In this document: in pieces, positions 17,420-25,962 of the stretch
Layout: each line of letters begins with the position of its first letter
Numbering within the stretch: the first letter of the stretch is position 1
Assembly: GCA_022712915.1 (NCBI GenBank)
Contig: JAFLJQ010000195.1
Location: 1 to 59,921, forward strand
Origin: Gammaproteobacteria bacterium
Lineage (GTDB): Bacteria; Pseudomonadota; Gammaproteobacteria; UBA6429; Thiohalophilaceae
Length of the DNA: 59,921 nt
Reading direction: 5' to 3'
Notes under the pieces: model-generated
What the model saw: the letters and a program-made list of their open reading frames with translations, nothing else
Databases searched by the model: none
What the model was told of the DNA's origin: nothing
Position numbers and translations under genes: made by a program

Positions 17420-17824
17420 TTAACGATTTGGTTCATATTCCTCGTACTGAGGTACATCGCCGCAGATACTCTCCCAATTGGCCTTTGAGGTAACAAAAAT
17501 ATGGGCCTCTGGCCGTTCAGTAATATCAGATTCGATAGTTCCTAAACGAACTCTAACCTGATCGGGTCTGGAGACACTTTTACTGAGAATAGGCGACCCA
17601 CAATATTTACAAAAATACTTGGTCTGCCCTGGTGTCGAGTCATAAGCGGTCAGATCATGCTCACCGGTCACAAGCGTAAAATTATCTGCATCGACAATAC
17701 CATTAGAGGCAAAGGCACTGCCCTGTGCCTTACGGCATTGTGAACAGTGACAATAAATAATATTCCGAATCCCGTCTGATATCGTAAACCGAACAGCACC
17801 ACATAAACAGCCACCTTTATACAT
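17420..17824 (-). CDS. GFA/CENP-V family zinc protein
   Basis: The 134-residue product has the zinc-binding pattern of the GFA family: GGCLCGAVRF near the N-terminus, CHCSQCRKAQGSAFASN around residue 32, and FCKYCGSPI around 90, giving the usual Cys set. The family includes proteins annotated as glutathione-dependent formaldehyde-activating enzymes, but that activity is disputed, and the sequence does not show a substrate. I start it at the ATG at 17824, which is preceded by GGAGATAAGA; an ATG four codons upstream lacks a ribosome site. Confidence 0.9.
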   Translation of the reverse strand: MYKGGCLCGAVRFTISDGIRNIIYCHCSQCRKAQGSAFASNGIVDADNFTLVTGEHDLTAYDSTPGQTKYFCKYCGSPILSKSVSRPDQVRVRLGTIESDITERPEAHIFVTSKANWESICGDVPQYEEYEPNR

Positions 17825-18253
17825 TCTTATCTCCATTCATTTATACTGAAAAGATAGTGACAAAATATCATGACTATCCCATTAAAAATTAAATCCATTT
17901 CAAAATCTAAACCACTAAGAGCACAAAGTGTGTGTTACGACGACCTTTTGTATCTAATGTCCCTTTCAAATGCCACAAGCCTTTAATTAGCAGGGTGATA
18001 ATAGTTAGTCTGAATGGTTAACCAAACATTAACGATATTTTTAGTTAATTAAAAAATTCACCATGACAACTTTTATCCCTCAAGTCGTTTCACTTATTAG
18101 TTAAACATAAGGGCCTGAAATTCTGTAGAGTCAAAAAATATTGATAACTTCCCATATCAGCATGTTCATTTTGTCTGCTTAATTAAACTGGCTTTATGCT
18201 TCTACTGAGTAACTTGTTTATATATAAAAACTAGTTCTGAAATTAATTAAAAA
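17825..18253. other. AT-rich intergenic region, no gene seen
   Basis: More than 400 bases between the GFA-family gene and the terminator of the first giant FG-GAP gene. It contains the upstream region of the GFA gene. I see no coding frame, RNA or repeat that I can support. Confidence 0.5.
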
Positions 18254-18273
18254 AGGCGGCCCGCAGGCCGCCT
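18246..18273 (-). terminator. Rho-independent terminator of FG-GAP gene 1
   Basis: On the minus strand AGGCGGCC-TGCG-GGCCGCCT forms a perfect eight-pair GC-rich stem with a four-base loop, followed by TTTTTTAATT. It lies 26 bases beyond the stop codon of the giant gene. Confidence 0.92.
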
Positions 18274-18298
18274 AATAAACGTGATCGCGTCAGAAGAA

Positions 18299-21200
18299 TC
18301 ACCTCATGCTGTTAAGAATTTTAACCATGCGTGGTCGCCACAGATAAATACCACTAACCAACAACATCAAGGGTAAAAGCGGGTCAAACGGTGCATTGGT
18401 TTTAACAGAACAACCACCACCTCCTCCTCCTCCAGCGGCAGGTGCAGGTGCACCGTCGTCGATATCTGTGACATTTACGGTAACGGTACCGGTTTCATTC
18501 AATGAGCCATCACTAGCGCTAACGGTGAGGGTGTAACTTTGCGTGGTTTCATAATCCAGGGCCTGGACCACGGTAACCTGTCCTGTTGTGGCATCCATTG
18601 CAAACCGACCATCCGTGTTACCCGCACTAATACCATAGCTTAGAGCCTCCTCTTCCGGATCTGTCGCAATGACCGTAGTAACCAGGGTGCCAATGCTCAC
18701 ATTTTCCGCGAGGTCAAAACTGCCGATCCCGGCAGTAAAGGAGGGAGGATAATGAACATTTACGGTGACAACACCTACTCCACTCAATAAACCATCACTG
18801 GCACTAACGGTGAGGACATAACTTTGCGCAACACCAGAATCCAGGGCCTGGGCCACGGTGATCTGCCCTGTTGTGGCATGCATCGCAAACAGTTCAGCCG
18901 TGTTGCCGTCGGTAATGACGTAGTCTAACGCCTGCCCTTCCGGGTCTATCGCAAAGACGGTGGTGACCAGGGCGTCAATATCCGCATTCTGGGAAAGAGC
19001 AAAATTACCGACCCCGGAAATAAATAAGGGAGGCTCCTCAATATTCGTGACATTTACTGTGACAGTATCGGTTTCACTCAATGAACCGTCACTGGCTCGG
19101 ACGGTGAGGATATAATTTTTTATATCTTCAAAATCCAGGGCCTGGGCCACAGTAATCTGGCCTGTCACTGCATCTATCGCAAACGGGCCAACCGTATTGC
19201 TGCCATTGCTAAAGTCGTAGCTTGGCGTCATCCCATCCGGGTCTGTCGCAACAACGGTGGTGATCTCCGTGCCGAGGCTCACATTTTCCGCCACATTTTT
19301 CGCAGGGCCAAAAAGGTCGGTCCCTGAAATAAATAAAGGAGAATAGTTAACATCCGTGACATTTACTGTGACAGTAGCGGTTTCACTCAAGTCACCATCA
19401 CTGGCACGGACGGTGAGGGTGTAACCTTGCATGACACCATAATCCAGGGCCTGGGCCACGGTGATCTGGCCTGTCGTAGCATCTATCGCAAACCGGCCAG
19501 CCGCATTGCCGCCAACAATCTCATAGGTTAGCGTCGCCCCTTCCGGGTCTGTCGCAACGACGGTGGTAACCGCCGTGCCTGTGCCCACATCTTCCGCAAC
19601 AACAAAACTGCCAATCCCGGAAGTGAAGAAGGGGGGAACATTGGTATGATTAGCGGCTCGAATGTCGCCATTGTCGGCCCGCGCAGCAAACCGACGCCAT
19701 GGCCCATGCAGAGGATTGACGGGTGGGATACCGCTGACCAATATCGATTCATCGGCATACAGCACTCTGGCCCGCCAGTTGTATAAACCTTCAACACCGG
19801 TGGAAAGGGTTTGGCTTAGCACAACACCCGATGCCCCACTAGCCAATACCCAGTTTATCGGGGTGTCCGTCTGGCAACTAACATCATCAAATGCAACGCC
19901 GGAGGGGCAGTATTCCACCTGCATTTTGACCGCACCACGAGCCGTTGGGTGGGTAGCATTCATGGCAACGGTAAACTGTCCTGCCGCGTAACTCAGCCCC
20001 CAGGTTTGCACCGGGGTAATGGGGCTGTCCTGCTGATATTGTCTGGCCTGTACCAGCCGACCAAGGCTGTTACCATAATAGACAAAGGCCGCCCCTTCAT
20101 CGGCTTCACCATTGTCATAAAGAGAAGCCCCGGCGATGACATCACTGTAACCATCGCCGTTCACATCCCCGGCACCGGCCACGCTGATGCCAAAGTTAGC
20201 AAAGGCCTGATTGGCTTCCAGCAATGTACTGACGGTACTATCAACACCGCCTGCCCTGCCATAGTAGACAAAGGCCGCCCCTTCATCGGTCTCAAGATTA
20301 GTATAAAGATTAGCCCCGACGACGACATCGCTGTAACCATCGCCGTTCACATCCCCGGCTCCGGCTACACTCCAGCCTAGATGGGCACCCTCCTGGTTGC
20401 CTTCCAGCTGTGTGCTGGCGGCAGGATTAATACCGCTGACCGCGGCACCATGGTAGACAAAGGCCGCCCCTTCAGAGGCCTCGCCATTGCTATAGTAGCG
20501 CGCTCCAACGATAACATCACTGTAACCATCGCCGTCCACATCCCCGGCACCGGACACACTGATGCCAAAATTGGCAGAGGCCTGGTTGGATTCTAGCTGT
20601 GTGCTAATGGTCGTGCTAACACCGCCAACCCCACCGTGGTAGACAAAGGCTGCCCCTTCATTGGTTTCACCATTATCATAAAAAGAAGCCCCGACAATGA
20701 CATCACTGTAACCATCACCGTTTACATCCCCGGCTCCGGCCACACTGTGGCCAAACAATGCAGTCCCCTGATTGACCTCCAACAGCGTATTCACGGTGGC
20801 ACGGAGGCCACCCAGTCCGCCGTGGTAAACAAAGGCCGCGCCTTCATAGGCCTCTCCGTTGTCATACGCATAAGCACCAACAATGACATCGCTGTAACCA
20901 TCGCCGTTCACATCCCCGGCACCGGCCACACTGATACCAAAATTAGCAAAGGCCTGGTTCGATTCTAGCTGTGCGCTAATGGTCGTGCTAACACCGCCAG
21001 CCCCGCCATGGTAAACAAAGGCAGCCCCTTCTTTGGCCTGATCATTATCATAAAAAGGTGCCCCAACAATGACATCACTGTAACCATCGCCGTTCACGTC
21101 CCCGGCCCCGGACACACTGCTGCCAAATTTCGCACGGCCCTGATTGGCCTCCAGCAATGTACTGGCGGTCATGCTGAGGCCACTGGCCCCACCGTGGTAG

Positions 21201-23500
21201 ACAAAGGCCACCCCTTCACCGTCCTGACCATTATCATATTCATGTGCCCCGACGATAACATCGCTGTAACCATCGCCGTTCACATCCCCGGCCCCGGACA
21301 CACTGATACCAAAATTGGCAGAGGCCTGGTTGGCCTCCAGCAATGTACTGGCGGTGAGACTAGTACCACTGGCCCCACCGTGGTAAACAAAGGCTGCCCC
21401 TTCATCAGTCTCAATAACATCACTCTCATAAAGAGAAGCCCCGACGATGACATCACTGTAACCATCGCCGTTCACATCCCCGGCTCCGGCCACACTAATG
21501 CCAAAATTGGCATTGGCCAGGTTGGATTCTAGCTGTGCGCTAATGGTCGTGCTAACACCGCCAGCCCCGCCGTGGTAAACAAAGGCCGCCCCTTCATCAG
21601 TCTCACTAACATCACTCTCATAAAGAGAAGCCCCAACAATGACATCACTGTAACCATCGCCGTTCACATCCCCGGCACCGGACACACTGATGCCAAAATT
21701 GGCAGAGGCTAGGTTGGATTCTAGCTGTGTGCCAATGGTCGTGCTAACACCACCAGCCCCACCGTGATAGACAAAGGCCGCCCCTTCATCGGCTTCACCA
21801 TTGTCATAAAGAGAAGCCCCGACGATAACATCACTATACCCATCACCGTTCACATCCCCGGCTCCGACCACACTGATGCCAAAATTGGCAGAGGCCTGGT
21901 TGGATTCTAGCTGTGTGCTGGCGGCAGGATTAATACCACTGACCGCGGCGCCATAATAGACAAAGGCCGCCCCTTCATTGGCTTCACCATTGCTATAAAG
22001 AGAAGCCCCAACGATAACATCACTGTGACCATCGTCATTCACATCCCCGGCTCCGGACACACTGATGCCAAAATTGGCATTGGCCAGGTCAGCCTCCAGC
22101 AGTGTACTGACGGCACTATCAACACCGCCTACACCACCATAGTAGACAAAGGCCGCCCCTTCATCGGGCTGACCATTGTCATAAAGAGAAGCCCCGACGA
22201 TGACATCACTGTAACCATCGCCGTTCACATCCCCTGCCCCGGACACACTGATGCCAAAATTGGCAGAGATCTGGTTGGATTCTAGCTGTGTGCTGACGGC
22301 ACTATCAACACCGCCTACGCCACCATAGTAGACAAAGGCCGCCCCTTCTTCGGCTTCACCATTGCCATAAAGAGAAGCCCCGACGATAACATCACTATAT
22401 CCATCACCGTTCACATCCCCGACACCGGCCACACTGATGCCAAAATTGGCAGAGGCCTGGTTGGATTCTAGCTGTGTGAAGATACCGCTGATACCACTGA
22501 TCCCGCCGTGGTAGACAAAGGCCGCCCCTTCATCGGGCTGACCATTGTCATAAAGAGAAGCCCCGACAATGACATCACTATACCCATCACCGTTCACATC
22601 CCCGGCCCCGGCCACACTGATGCCCAGATTGGCGTTTTCCTGGTTGGATTCTAACATTCCATCCCCAACCCCGGTTAGCAACGGGTCAACGGTCAAGGGC
22701 CAACTAGCCTGGTGATCATTTATGCTGAGCAGGATGTAATTATTCTTAACACCCATATGCGCCTCAACGGTTTGACCCTCTGCATCGATGACCTTTAAGG
22801 CCTTATAATCGAGTATTCGACCCGTATCAGTTTTTAATTGGATGACATCATTTGAAGCGGTCCTGGCCTGGGCTCCCCGCAGTGCAATCGCAAGTTTCAG
22901 TTGTCCTTTACCCTGAGGGCGTTGATGCAGGGTAAAACCATGCTCAAGCCCCTTGGCGCTGTTGTCATACCACTCACTGATGATATCTCCATCATAGACG
23001 TAGGTTACCCTGTTGCCTTGATGTTGTGGCTTGCTGGGTTTGATCTGTTGCACTGCTTCACCCCGGCCATAACTCGACAGTTGCATACCTAGCAACAAGG
23101 GCTCACCCTTGGCTGTGCGGTCATGCACCTGAATCCCCTGTTCGGTGTAATAAATACGCAGGTTATGCGCCCGGTTCGGGCTTTGCAGCCCCGTGCCATT
23201 GTGACTCGCCTGATATTCACGTTCGGCCAGTTCTTTTTGTGCCTTGCTCAACCAGCTACCGTCCGCATCCACTACAGGCGTTGCCGGCAGTGTTGGTGCA
23301 AGTGCCATACCAATATTGGGGGAGCGTTTAATCTTTTCGTCGATCACCGGCCTGTCTGTTATCGACTCAGAGGCATAGACCGGTTGCAGGCCAATAATCA
23401 GCAACGCCAGGGGGAAAAATAAAGACAACAACAGCCTGTCAAACCATGACCACTGACAATGACTGAAATCCCGGGGTGCGTTGAATAATGACTGATGCAT
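18299..23500 (-). CDS. Giant secreted FG-GAP/cadherin repeat protein 1 with C-terminal anchor
   Basis: A 1733-residue surface or secreted protein. A long signal region (residues 1-43, ending PVYAS) is followed by an N-terminal domain (about 60-270) shared with the protein at 25963-29355. Next come 14 FG-GAP repeats of about 62 residues (275-1145), each with LE(S/A)NQ, FGISVAGAGDVNGDGYSDV and EGAAFVYHG; the D-N-G-D-G-x-x-D loops should bind calcium as in integrin-alpha propellers. After a linker come four cadherin-like repeats (about 1285-1675, ATDPEG, TGQITVAQALD, TVNVTD). The end is Gly-rich, then a Cys, NAPFDPLLPLMLLVSGIYLW and a basic tail, a sorting/anchor signal resembling the JDVT-CTERM type. 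GGAG seven bases before the ATG at 23500 decides the start over one 26 codons upstream. Confidence 0.9.
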   Translation of the reverse strand: MHQSLFNAPRDFSHCQWSWFDRLLLSLFFPLALLIIGLQPVYASESITDRPVIDEKIKRSPNIGMALAPTLPATPVVDADGSWLSKAQKELAEREYQASHNGTGLQSPNRAHNLRIYYTEQGIQVHDRTAKGEPLLLGMQLSSYGRGEAVQQIKPSKPQHQGNRVTYVYDGDIISEWYDNSAKGLEHGFTLHQRPQGKGQLKLAIALRGAQARTASNDVIQLKTDTGRILDYKALKVIDAEGQTVEAHMGVKNNYILLSINDHQASWPLTVDPLLTGVGDGMLESNQENANLGISVAGAGDVNGDGYSDVIVGASLYDNGQPDEGAAFVYHGGISGISGIFTQLESNQASANFGISVAGVGDVNGDGYSDVIVGASLYGNGEAEEGAAFVYYGGVGGVDSAVSTQLESNQISANFGISVSGAGDVNGDGYSDVIVGASLYDNGQPDEGAAFVYYGGVGGVDSAVSTLLEADLANANFGISVSGAGDVNDDGHSDVIVGASLYSNGEANEGAAFVYYGAAVSGINPAASTQLESNQASANFGISVVGAGDVNGDGYSDVIVGASLYDNGEADEGAAFVYHGGAGGVSTTIGTQLESNLASANFGISVSGAGDVNGDGYSDVIVGASLYESDVSETDEGAAFVYHGGAGGVSTTISAQLESNLANANFGISVAGAGDVNGDGYSDVIVGASLYESDVIETDEGAAFVYHGGASGTSLTASTLLEANQASANFGISVSGAGDVNGDGYSDVIVGAHEYDNGQDGEGVAFVYHGGASGLSMTASTLLEANQGRAKFGSSVSGAGDVNGDGYSDVIVGAPFYDNDQAKEGAAFVYHGGAGGVSTTISAQLESNQAFANFGISVAGAGDVNGDGYSDVIVGAYAYDNGEAYEGAAFVYHGGLGGLRATVNTLLEVNQGTALFGHSVAGAGDVNGDGYSDVIVGASFYDNGETNEGAAFVYHGGVGGVSTTISTQLESNQASANFGISVSGAGDVDGDGYSDVIVGARYYSNGEASEGAAFVYHGAAVSGINPAASTQLEGNQEGAHLGWSVAGAGDVNGDGYSDVVVGANLYTNLETDEGAAFVYYGRAGGVDSTVSTLLEANQAFANFGISVAGAGDVNGDGYSDVIAGASLYDNGEADEGAAFVYYGNSLGRLVQARQYQQDSPITPVQTWGLSYAAGQFTVAMNATHPTARGAVKMQVEYCPSGVAFDDVSCQTDTPINWVLASGASGVVLSQTLSTGVEGLYNWRARVLYADESILVSGIPPVNPLHGPWRRFAARADNGDIRAANHTNVPPFFTSGIGSFVVAEDVGTGTAVTTVVATDPEGATLTYEIVGGNAAGRFAIDATTGQITVAQALDYGVMQGYTLTVRASDGDLSETATVTVNVTDVNYSPLFISGTDLFGPAKNVAENVSLGTEITTVVATDPDGMTPSYDFSNGSNTVGPFAIDAVTGQITVAQALDFEDIKNYILTVRASDGSLSETDTVTVNVTNIEEPPLFISGVGNFALSQNADIDALVTTVFAIDPEGQALDYVITDGNTAELFAMHATTGQITVAQALDSGVAQSYVLTVSASDGLLSGVGVVTVNVHYPPSFTAGIGSFDLAENVSIGTLVTTVIATDPEEEALSYGISAGNTDGRFAMDATTGQVTVVQALDYETTQSYTLTVSASDGSLNETGTVTVNVTDIDDGAPAPAAGGGGGGGCSVKTNAPFDPLLPLMLLVSGIYLWRPRMVKILNSMR

Positions 23501-23699
23501 GACAATCTCCATATTATGATAGATAATTTTTTGCCATGGTAACAAAAAAATGCTTACCATGAGAAGAACCAAAACCAAACGAAGTTACAAATAACCGACA
23601 TATTCGAGCAAAAATGAATATGGCAGATTTTAACTCGAAGTACATAACCACCGAAACTGCAGTTACAGCCGGTGTTCCGCCATTAATTCTACGAATATT

Positions 23700-24290
23700 T
23701 TATTACGAATATTCTTTCTTTGTCGTCATAGCGCTTGCTAATGACAGCAACTATCTTATTGGCCGAAATTTTTTTAAGCTCGTATTTTTTGGCCCGTGTT
23801 GCCGTAAGAGATCGCGGATATTTTCATTCAAGCCATGCTGCCATGCGTCATATAAATCTGCATAATATACCGGTGCATCTAATGCTTCTGTCATTATCTC
23901 ATGCGTAAACAAATTCTTTACCATTATCCGAGTCGATAGTGAGTGCGACATATTCATACCGCTTAAGCAGATCCATAATGACCACTGTAACCATCTTCGT
24001 TAAATTGTCATTGCACCATTTTGATAAGGTGAAGCTCATCTCTCTTACTACAATGGTCACTAAAGCACCACTATGCTTCTTTCCACGATAACCAGCTCAA
24101 TCTCCCCATCACCTAAACATCCTCTCTCATCAATAATTGCGGGACATTCATCAATGCTGATGCCGTTCTTTAATATTATCCATTGCCACGACCTGCCATT
24201 TTCTTACTTCGTGCTTGATATGCCTTACCTCAACAGCGCAAAAACAATATAACTATCCCCTGGTATGGCATCTACACAGGTAAACAAAAT
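23700..24290 (-). pseudogene. Decayed IS30-family transposase
   Basis: No long frame survives, but pieces in successive frames line up with IS30-type transposases in order: KAYQARSKKMAGRG, then ISIDE-like SIDECPAIIDERGCLGD, KHSGALVTIV, TIDSDNGKEFVYA with the second catalytic Asp, and YYADLYDAWQHGLNENIRDL (the YFADPYSSWERGLNENTNG block with the catalytic Glu). Several frameshifts and stops separate them. The extent is approximate. I could not recognise terminal inverted repeats. Confidence 0.75.
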
Positions 24291-25028
24291 CATGCGTGAC
24301 ATACTGAGTTACTCCATTAAAATTCAGCACATCTAAATATCCTGACAAGACATCACTCCCGCCATTGCTTGCTGGTTAAGAAATATCACGCATTGCCACA
24401 AACAATATTATGTACCGCCATATCCGACAACTCACACATAATAAGCCTCATATTAATCGATACGGCTTGTATAATGTTGTTCAAGCAGAGGACGATTGCC
24501 TCCATAATCAGCCTTAATGATAAATCGATCACTGAATTTTTTAAACACCTCTCAATAATCGATTTTCACCGTATCCAGAATACAGGGGGATGGGTGTTGA
24601 CCTAATAGAGCAAAAATATTTTCGACTAAATACGCCAGTTAAACGTTCGAAATGAAGATTCGCATGACCCGTCAACCATTGCATGACAAAGAGGGATTCA
24701 TATCGACAAATGACAACACACGCTTGTCAAAAAATAATTGAGTGCGGGCCTTTTACTTTTACCGAACAGGGGCAGGAGAGGGAACAAGATTATCCAGTAA
24801 CAGAGAAATGCTATTGCCTCCACATACCACAGCAAATGTAAGACCGAAGAGGTATTAAGAACAGTATATGCATTTTATTTTTGATCATGTTATGTTCTTT
24901 GTTCACTAATGACATTAGCACATTAGTTCAAAGAAAATATGGAAAAACCCTTTCCCTCCACCATTACTCTATTTTCAGATTCAAGTGAATTAATTTAACT
25001 ATCAAGCCTTGTGGTATATCCGTGACAA
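24291..25028. other. Decayed AT-rich region, no gene seen
   Basis: About 740 bases between the IS30 relic and the regulator relic. The left part may hold more of the IS30 element's N-terminal half, but I could not align it. No frame here has a plausible start and composition. Confidence 0.4.
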
Positions 25029-25472
25029 TCATAATTTTATTCCATCATACTGAATACCAGCAGCAAGATCATCCCCTTTGTTCACGGCACAGAGCACACA
25101 ATGTCCCAACAACATGCAATCCATCAAGTGCATTCCACGAGCATGGGTGATCTCAATACCGGTCTATAAAGCCAATATCGCCCGAGGATAATCAGCCGCC
25201 AGCATCTGCGACCAGCCCTCAACCAGATACCGGAAGGAGGCAAGAACCATATCACCTTCATCCACTTGATACCACAGCAACGAAAAATGCCGACTTAATA
25301 AATAACTGCTGGCCAGTATAGTCTTACCCGATCCTGCGGGAGCACTGATCCATACGGCCTTATGTTGCCTGGCCTGATCCAGATCAATAAAAAGGCGTTC
25401 TCTTGCTAAATAATTTTCTGATCGAGGCAAAGAAATCTTGGCCAAAGGAGATTTTATATTGTGATGAGACAT
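25029..25472 (-). pseudogene. Relic of a MalT-type LuxR-family regulator
   Basis: The first 102 codons from the ATG at 25472 match the N-terminus of large (about 900-residue) ATP-dependent MalT-like regulators: KISLPRSENYLARERLF, the Walker A loop ISAPAGSGKT, and LLWYQVDEGD. The frame then meets TAG at 25164. It continues in frame with GIEITHARGMHLMDCMLLGH and a GD-L-A segment, which resembles the helical-repeat part found hundreds of residues later in such proteins. So a large internal deletion plus a stop has removed the NTPase core, and no C-terminal HTH remains. Confidence 0.7.
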
Positions 25473-25638
25473 CGAATAATTCCAGCAATCATGTATTCTT
25501 TTTTACTGCCCGTATTTTCTTACACAAACACCACGGGCAAGCACTATTTAACATCATGGCAGCTACACCCCTTCACAGCAAGAACGTGATTTTTTTTGCC
25601 CTAAAAACAATAATGTTCCCAACTCACTTTATTCTTAA

Positions 25639-25723
25639 GGGCCAATCTAAAAACTCAATCAAGAAGATGAAAGTTTGATTTATACGCAGCCAACACAGCT
25701 TCAGTGGGTTTTTAGAGGTGACC
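25639..25723. mobile_element. MITE-like element, copy 2 (85 bases, internally deleted)
   Basis: The left end GGGCCAATCTAAAAACTCAA and the inward-read right end GGTCACCTCTAAAAACCCAC match the two ends of the element at 15090-15230 in inverted orientation. The right 40 bases align to the left end of copy 1 with about five mismatches, but the centre is shorter by about 55 bases. Flanks TTAA and TTGA resemble the four-base YTAR target duplications of IS5-family elements. Confidence 0.7.
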
Positions 25724-25731
25724 TTGAATTA

Positions 25732-25763
25732 AAAAAGCCCCGCCATGACTGACGAGACTTTTT
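25732..25763 (-). terminator. Probable terminator of FG-GAP gene 2
   Basis: On the minus strand AAAAAGTCTCGTCA-GTCA-TGGCGGGGCTTTTT forms a 14-pair stem with three G-T wobbles and ends in six T. It lies about 200 bases beyond the stop codon of the second giant gene. It may also work on the other strand. Confidence 0.7.
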
Positions 25764-25962
25764 ATTCCGCTTAAATTAAACAATGAAAAAAAACACAGGA
25801 CAGGCTTGCATCTTGCCTCTCACCATAGTCACAAGAATGCAACATCAGCCACATCCACGGCATGCTATTCAAACAATTCCAGAGTGCAACTCACCCAGTC
25901 GTATTAACCTGGCTCCACACTCGCCATCACGACTATTGGCTGACCAAACCACGATAACGAAT

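Larger units (their letters stand above)
25473..25962. other. Intergenic region with MITE copy 2 and terminator
   Basis: Beyond the MITE-like element (25639-25723) and the terminator (25732-25763), both listed separately, I see no gene in these 490 bases. Confidence 0.5.

Noticed and set aside
19949-22285. Several plus-strand frames of 70-174 codons opposite FG-GAP gene 1
   Set aside because: They repeat the same IAVHIPG-like phrase once per FG-GAP unit, the expected shadow of the coding repeats.
20040-22680. Regular repeats resembling a CRISPR array
   Set aside because: The repeat unit is about 186 bases with coding conservation throughout and no unique spacers of 30-40 bases; it is a protein repeat array.
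23501-23578. Upstream start for FG-GAP gene 1
   Set aside because: The added 26 residues are hydrophobic but precede a well-placed GGAG and ATG at 23500; the later start has the better ribosome site.
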